From NCBI GenBank assembly GCA_007571275.1, contig RKRS01000067.1, positions 1 to 17,003 of the forward strand: a stretch of 17,003 nt of DNA, in the 5' to 3' direction. Of this stretch, positions 13,117 to 17,003 are shown piece after piece. The notes beneath the pieces are model-generated. The model did not search any database. It was not told the DNA's origin and saw nothing but the letters and a program-made list of their open reading frames with translations. The translations under genes and the position numbers were made by a program. Every line of letters starts with the position of its first letter. Positions within the stretch are counted from its first letter, which is position 1. This DNA comes from Dehalococcoidia bacterium. Lineage in GTDB: Bacteria; Chloroflexota; Dehalococcoidia; Bin125.

Positions 13117-14589
13117 TCAGGAGAATATGGCGGCGACCGCAGCTTCTGCAGCGTTGATCAGCAGGCCGGGATGCAATCCGATCACCAGCACGCCCGCCGT
13201 CACTACACCCATGGTCGCGAGCACGCTATTGGATGGTCGTGGCATCGGCGTTTCGTCATCCTCATCCTCCGCTGAGTCAATGAACATCGCCTTGACCGGC
13301 CGCAAGTAGTAGGCCGCAGAGATCAGCGTGTTGACAGCGCCGACCACTGCGAGCCAGGCCAGACCACTCTGCATCGCGGTCTCGAACAGGTAAATCTTGC
13401 CAAAGAACACCGCCGTCGGTGGCAAGCCAATCAACGAGATTAGGGCGAAGGCAAGCACAAGCGCCAGCCAGGGCGACTTCTTTCCCAGTCCCGCATACTG
13501 GCGGATGTCGTAGCTGCCGCCGCGCTGGTTGGCAATCAGGATGATCACCGTGAACGCCGCCAGATTGGTGACCGTGTATCCGGCGAGGTAGAAAAGAATG
13601 CCACTCGCGCCCAGCAGCTCACCGCGATCAGCCGAAATGGCTGCAAGCCCAATCATCAACGTGCCAGCCTGCGCGACCGACGAGTAGGCGAGCATTCGCT
13701 TGATGTTGTTCTGTCGAATTGCGAAGAAATTCCCCACAAACATCGATAGCGTCGCCAGGACCGCGAAGATCGTCTTCCAGTGCTCGGCTAACAGGTCGTC
13801 GCCCAGCGCCTCGAAGAAGATGCGAATCAGGATCGCAAAGGCTGCGGCTTTCGAGGCCACCGAGAGGTAGGCGGCAATCGGCGTCGGTGCGCCAGTGTAC
13901 GCATCCGGCGCCCACATCTGGAATGGCGCTACCGCGGCCTTGAAGCCGAAGCCGGCGATCAGGAAGACAGCCGCCAACATCAGCGCCTCTTCCTTGCCCT
14001 CGCCCTGCCAGGCGATGTATGAGGAGATCTCGGCCAGATTCGTTGAGCCAGTCAGGCCAAGCAGGATCGCCATGCCATAGAGGAGCACCGCCGAGGCCAC
14101 GGCGCCGGTCAACAGGTACTTCAGTCCACCCTCAGAGCCCCAGCGGTCCTTGTGGAAGCCGACCAGGATGTACTGCGAGATCGAAGTCAGCTCAAGCGCG
14201 ATGAAGACCATAATCAGGTCGCGCGCGCCAGCGAGCAATTGCAGCCCGGCAGTCGAGAAGAGAATCAGCGCCAGATATTCGCCGCGACGGGACGGTGTGC
14301 GCTGCAAGGTCTCGGTTGAGACGAGCACGGCCGCCATCGCCGCTCCAGCAAGCAAAATTTGGAAGAAGATGGCGAACTTGTCGACGACCAGGACGCCGTT
14401 GAATGCCTGCTCGCCGACATGCCCTTCCGTCAGCAGTATGGCCGAGTACAGGATCGAACCCAGCAACGCGGCCAGGCTCGCGCCCATCAGCAGGCGTCGG
14501 TCGCGGAGGAACAGATCAGCGATCAGCAGAAACCCGCCAACGACGAGCAGAACAAGCTCGGGGCCCAGCAGGTTGACGTCGCTCAGCAT
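13117..14589 (-). CDS. nuoN: NADH-quinone oxidoreductase subunit N
   Basis: Antiporter-like membrane subunit of respiratory complex I, part of the proton-translocating arm. About 14 hydrophobic segments are visible. Conserved proton-path residues are Glu133 in FIALELTSISQYIL, Lys217 in GFGFKAAVAPFQMWAPDAYTGAPTP, and Lys247 in SVASKAAAF. The segment NNIKRMLAYSSVAQAG is typical of the Mrp-antiporter-like family. A short acidic loop (DSAEDEDDE, 439-447) lies before the last membrane helix. Length is 490 aa, usual. ATG 14589 shares one base with the nuoM stop, and GGGAGG stands 6 bases upstream. The order nuoL-nuoM-nuoN matches standard nuo operons; this end lacks further nuo genes. Confidence 0.96.
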   Translation of the reverse strand: MLSDVNLLGPELVLLVVGGFLLIADLFLRDRRLLMGASLAALLGSILYSAILLTEGHVGEQAFNGVLVVDKFAIFFQILLAGAAMAAVLVSTETLQRTPSRRGEYLALILFSTAGLQLLAGARDLIMVFIALELTSISQYILVGFHKDRWGSEGGLKYLLTGAVASAVLLYGMAILLGLTGSTNLAEISSYIAWQGEGKEEALMLAAVFLIAGFGFKAAVAPFQMWAPDAYTGAPTPIAAYLSVASKAAAFAILIRIFFEALGDDLLAEHWKTIFAVLATLSMFVGNFFAIRQNNIKRMLAYSSVAQAGTLMIGLAAISADRGELLGASGILFYLAGYTVTNLAAFTVIILIANQRGGSYDIRQYAGLGKKSPWLALVLAFALISLIGLPPTAVFFGKIYLFETAMQSGLAWLAVVGAVNTLISAAYYLRPVKAMFIDSAEDEDDETPMPRPSNSVLATMGVVTAGVLVIGLHPGLLINAAEAAVAAIFS

Positions 14590-16142
14590 CAGCTGCCTCC
14601 CGCCCCTGCGGACACGACCATCTCAATGTTGTTGACGATTGGTTCCACACCCATTTCCAACAGGTCCATGACGATCGACGGATACACGCCGAGCAGCACG
14701 ATCAACGCCATCAAGGCTCCGATAATCGTGTATTCACTCCAGTGATTGGCATCGGGCAGGTGCGACCACTTCTCGTCCTTCGGTCCAAAGAAGGTGCGTT
14801 GCAGCGCCCAGAGGATGTAGGCCGCGGCCAGGAGCACGCCGAGTAGCGCCACCGAGACCGGCGCAGTCTGGGACTCGAACGCGCCGAGGAAGATGGTGAT
14901 CTCGGCTACGAAACCGGCGAGCGCCGGCAACCCAAGCCCCGCGAGACCAGCAAAGACCATGCCGATTCCCAGCAGTGGAATGTGATGCATGAGGCCGCTC
15001 ATATCGGCGATCTGACGGGTATGCGTGCGGTCATACACCAGCCCGACCATGACAAACAACATGCCGGTGATCAGGCCATGCGTAACGAGTTGCATCGCCG
15101 CGCCGCTCATCCCGGTCGTCCCGAGCGCGGATACGCCCAACAGTACGAATCCCATATGCGAGACCGACGAATACGCGATCAGACGCTTCAAGTCCGTCTG
15201 GCGAATTGTGACGATGGCGCCGTAGACAATCGATACAGCGCCAATGATCGCAAGCGCCAGGTCGGCGTCAGCTCCAACCTCAGGCATCATCGTGAACAAC
15301 AGGCGCAGGATGCCGTAGCCGCCCATCTTCAGGAGGACGCCGGCCAGGATCACCGACACGGCGGTCGGCGCATCGGTGTGCGCATCGGGCAGCCAGGTAT
15401 GCAGCGGCACTACCGGCAATTTGATTGAGAAGGCGATCAGGATGAAGGCAAAGATCGCCGGCGCGGGCAGGAAGGCGGCTGCCAGCGCGTCCTGGCGGAT
15501 TTCGCGGATGTCGAATGTGTCAGCCGCGACGCCAAGCGCCAGGAAGCCGACCAGCATGAAGGCCGAGCCGAAGACCGTGTAGAGCACGAACTTGAGCGCC
15601 GAGTAGTTCCGGTTGCCGCTGCCCCAGATCGAGATCAGCAGGAACATCGGCACCAGCTCGAGTTCCCAGAAAAGGAAGAAGAAGATCAGATCGAGCGAGG
15701 TGAAGACGCCAAGAACCGATGTCTCCAGCACGAGCAACCAGGCGAAGTACTCCTTCGTCCGCAAGTCGACTCGCCATGAAACCAACACGCCGACGACCGT
15801 CAGAAACGCGGTGAGGAAGACCAGCGGCATCGACAATCCATCGACGCCGAAGGCATAGGTGACGTTGAAGCCGACTGCTTCGGCCGAAATCCAGTCGAAC
15901 TCGTCAATGAACTGGAAACCGGAAACGGAGCGGTCGAAAAGGATGAACATCACGAGAGCGATGATCAACGTCCCCAGCGAGATGGCGAGCGCGATCCATT
16001 TGGGATAGTCAACTGCATTGCCCGGCGCGTTCTGGACCAACCATTCGGTCCGCGTGTGCTTACCTGGCAGGAGCGCGATCAGCAGCACCCCCAGGAGGGG
16101 CAGGAAGATCAGCAGGGAAAGAACGGGGAAGCCCGGATCCAT
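14589..16142 (-). CDS. nuoM: NADH-quinone oxidoreductase subunit M
   Basis: Second antiporter-like proton-pumping subunit of complex I, with about 14 membrane helices. Key residues are Glu160 in LFWELELVPMFLLISIWG, Lys241 in FSIKLPVVPLHTWLPDAHTDAPT, Lys272 in GVLLKMGGYGILR and Glu414 in GFVAEITIFLGAF. These correspond to the functional Glu and Lys positions of E. coli NuoM. The segment TDLKRLIAYSSVSHMGFVLLG is also diagnostic. Length is 517 aa, within the normal range. AGGAG lies 6 bases before ATG 16142 and overlaps the nuoL stop codon TAG, so translation of nuoL and nuoM is tightly linked. Confidence 0.97.
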   Translation of the reverse strand: MDPGFPVLSLLIFLPLLGVLLIALLPGKHTRTEWLVQNAPGNAVDYPKWIALAISLGTLIIALVMFILFDRSVSGFQFIDEFDWISAEAVGFNVTYAFGVDGLSMPLVFLTAFLTVVGVLVSWRVDLRTKEYFAWLLVLETSVLGVFTSLDLIFFFLFWELELVPMFLLISIWGSGNRNYSALKFVLYTVFGSAFMLVGFLALGVAADTFDIREIRQDALAAAFLPAPAIFAFILIAFSIKLPVVPLHTWLPDAHTDAPTAVSVILAGVLLKMGGYGILRLLFTMMPEVGADADLALAIIGAVSIVYGAIVTIRQTDLKRLIAYSSVSHMGFVLLGVSALGTTGMSGAAMQLVTHGLITGMLFVMVGLVYDRTHTRQIADMSGLMHHIPLLGIGMVFAGLAGLGLPALAGFVAEITIFLGAFESQTAPVSVALLGVLLAAAYILWALQRTFFGPKDEKWSHLPDANHWSEYTIIGALMALIVLLGVYPSIVMDLLEMGVEPIVNNIEMVVSAGAGGS

Positions 16143-16145
16143 CTA

Positions 16146-16150
16146 CCGCT
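16146..16150 (-). promoter_or_regulatory. Ribosome binding site of nuoM next to the nuoL stop
   Basis: The nuoL stop codon TAG and the nuoM Shine-Dalgarno AGGAG share bases in the sequence CTAGGAG. The site stands about 6 bases before ATG 16142 and probably couples translation of the two subunits. Confidence 0.5.
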
Positions 16151-16151
16151 C

Positions 16152-17003
16152 CTAGAACAACACGACGGCGATCCAGATGACCATGCCGCCGAGTCCGATT
16201 GACAATGTGCCTGCCTGCACCCAGCCGTTCTGCACGAACCGGGCTCCGTTGGAGACAGTCAAACCTTCACGCCAAGCGCGATTGACCACGCCATCGACCA
16301 CGGTCGTGTCGAACCAGGCCGACGCCCGGGCAATCCAGCTATAGAAGACGCGTCGCGCAAGCACGTTCTCGCCCAGCGCATCCAGATAGAACAGCTCGGT
16401 TGCGAACTTCTGCGCTTCGGGAATCGGCCAGATACCTCCGACTCCCCAACTGCGTACCCGATCGCGGTGATGCATAAAGGCGTACGCGGTACCGCCTGCA
16501 GCCAGCGCCAGCGCTGTCGAGCCGAGGAATATGCCCCAACTCCAGTGGAACGAACCATCGTGTGGGTGCGGCAACGCGCCGTAGACCCACGTCTGGAACT
16601 CACCTCCAAAGGTGAGGAAGCCTGAAATGACCGCGATGACCGAGAGAATAATCAGCGGTGTCGTCATGCTGCGCGGCGACTCGTGCGGATGCGACGGATC
16701 TTCATTCCCGTGTTCACCCGGCGCAACCTCTTCACCTCCGCGATATTCGCCGAAGAAGGTCATGTAGACGGCTCGCACCATGTAGGCGGCAGTGAGACCG
16801 GCGGCCAACAGGCCGAGCACGAAGACGCCCTTGTTGTGCTCCCAGGCTTCGATCAGGATCTCGTCCTTGGACCAGAAGCCGGAGAGCGGAATGATGCCAG
16901 CCAGCGATAGCGTGCCAATCACGAAGGTGGCGAAAGTGATTGGCATGGCGTATCGCAGGCCACCCATCTTGCGCATGTCGAAGGTGTTGGTCGAGTGATT
17001 CAC
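16152..17003 (-). CDS. nuoL: NADH-quinone oxidoreductase subunit L, C-terminal part
   Basis: Largest antiporter-like subunit of complex I; its C-terminal lateral helix runs along the membrane arm. The window holds the last 284 codons or so. The visible part starts at the NTFDMRKMGGLR turn, typical of NuoL after the HalfX region. It continues with GTLSLAGIIPLSGFWSKDEIL, whose Lys-Asp-Glu is the conserved terminal proton-path motif, and YMVRAVYMTFFGEYRG. The long amphipathic segment around LFYLDALGENVLARRVF and a final hydrophobic helix (WIAVVLF) follow. A His-rich loop (EDPSHPHESPR) is a family feature. The frame is open to the window end; the codon at 17003 is GTG but is internal, not a start. 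The N-terminal 350-400 residues lie to the right. Confidence 0.95.
   Translation of the reverse strand: MNHSTNTFDMRKMGGLRYAMPITFATFVIGTLSLAGIIPLSGFWSKDEILIEAWEHNKGVFVLGLLAAGLTAAYMVRAVYMTFFGEYRGGEEVAPGEHGNEDPSHPHESPRSMTTPLIILSVIAVISGFLTFGGEFQTWVYGALPHPHDGSFHWSWGIFLGSTALALAAGGTAYAFMHHRDRVRSWGVGGIWPIPEAQKFATELFYLDALGENVLARRVFYSWIARASAWFDTTVVDGVVNRAWREGLTVSNGARFVQNGWVQAGTLSIGLGGMVIWIAVVLF

Noticed and set aside
13895..14635. Plus-strand open frames opposite nuoN
   Set aside because: nuoN carries all expected membrane segments and proton-path residues; the opposite frames are Arg/Ser/Pro-rich noise.

Overview
The window is about 17 kb of gene-dense, high-GC bacterial chromosome (roughly 60% G+C by eye). 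It holds 15 protein-coding genes, almost all housekeeping. I see no insertion sequence, phage gene, CRISPR array, tRNA or rRNA, and no gene-free stretch longer than about 220 bases. Protein sequences and layout fit a respiring bacterium, most likely Chloroflexota (Thermomicrobia-like). That assignment is an inference from the character of the proteins, for example the NLPY form of the PrmC motif, a GuaB3-type IMPDH homologue and a proton-pumping complex I. It was not tested by any search.

Layout. Positions 1-2569 (+): the C-terminal half of release factor 1 (prfA, cut by the window edge), prmC, which methylates release factors, and a beta-lactamase-fold serine hydrolase, joined by 1-4 base overlaps. 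Positions 2583-3803 (-): a guaB3-type IMP dehydrogenase-family gene that converges on the hydrolase. Positions 3804-4025: a 222-base divergent intergenic region with a perfect 9-bp hairpin in the presumed guaB3 leader. Positions 4026-8506 (+): rsmI (16S rRNA methylation), metG (Met-tRNA synthetase), a TatD-family hydrolase overlapping metG, and a polyprenyl diphosphate synthase that probably makes a long quinone side chain. Positions 8523-17003 (-): one long co-directional run read as nuoL (partial) - nuoM - nuoN - ybeY - dnaX - ybaB - recR - recO - fmdB-like, with mostly 1-9 base junctions.

How the genes fit together. The left block serves translation termination. The middle block serves ribosome modification, tRNA charging and quinone side-chain synthesis. 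The right block links the membrane proton-pumping arm of complex I to rRNA maturation (YbeY), the replication clamp loader (DnaX), a nucleoid protein (YbaB) and the RecO/RecR recombination mediators. The polyprenyl synthase and complex I are linked through quinone use.

The most unusual observations are these: a DnaX that lacks the four-cysteine zinc module; a run of genes that looks like the ybeY...recO cluster and the dnaX-ybaB-recR cluster merged behind nuoLMN; altered catalytic signatures in MetG (HHGQ and KASTS) and RsmI; a hairpin at the guaB3 promoter; and a frame disruption at the extreme left end of prfA. I found no convincing undescribed defence, mobile or biosynthetic system.
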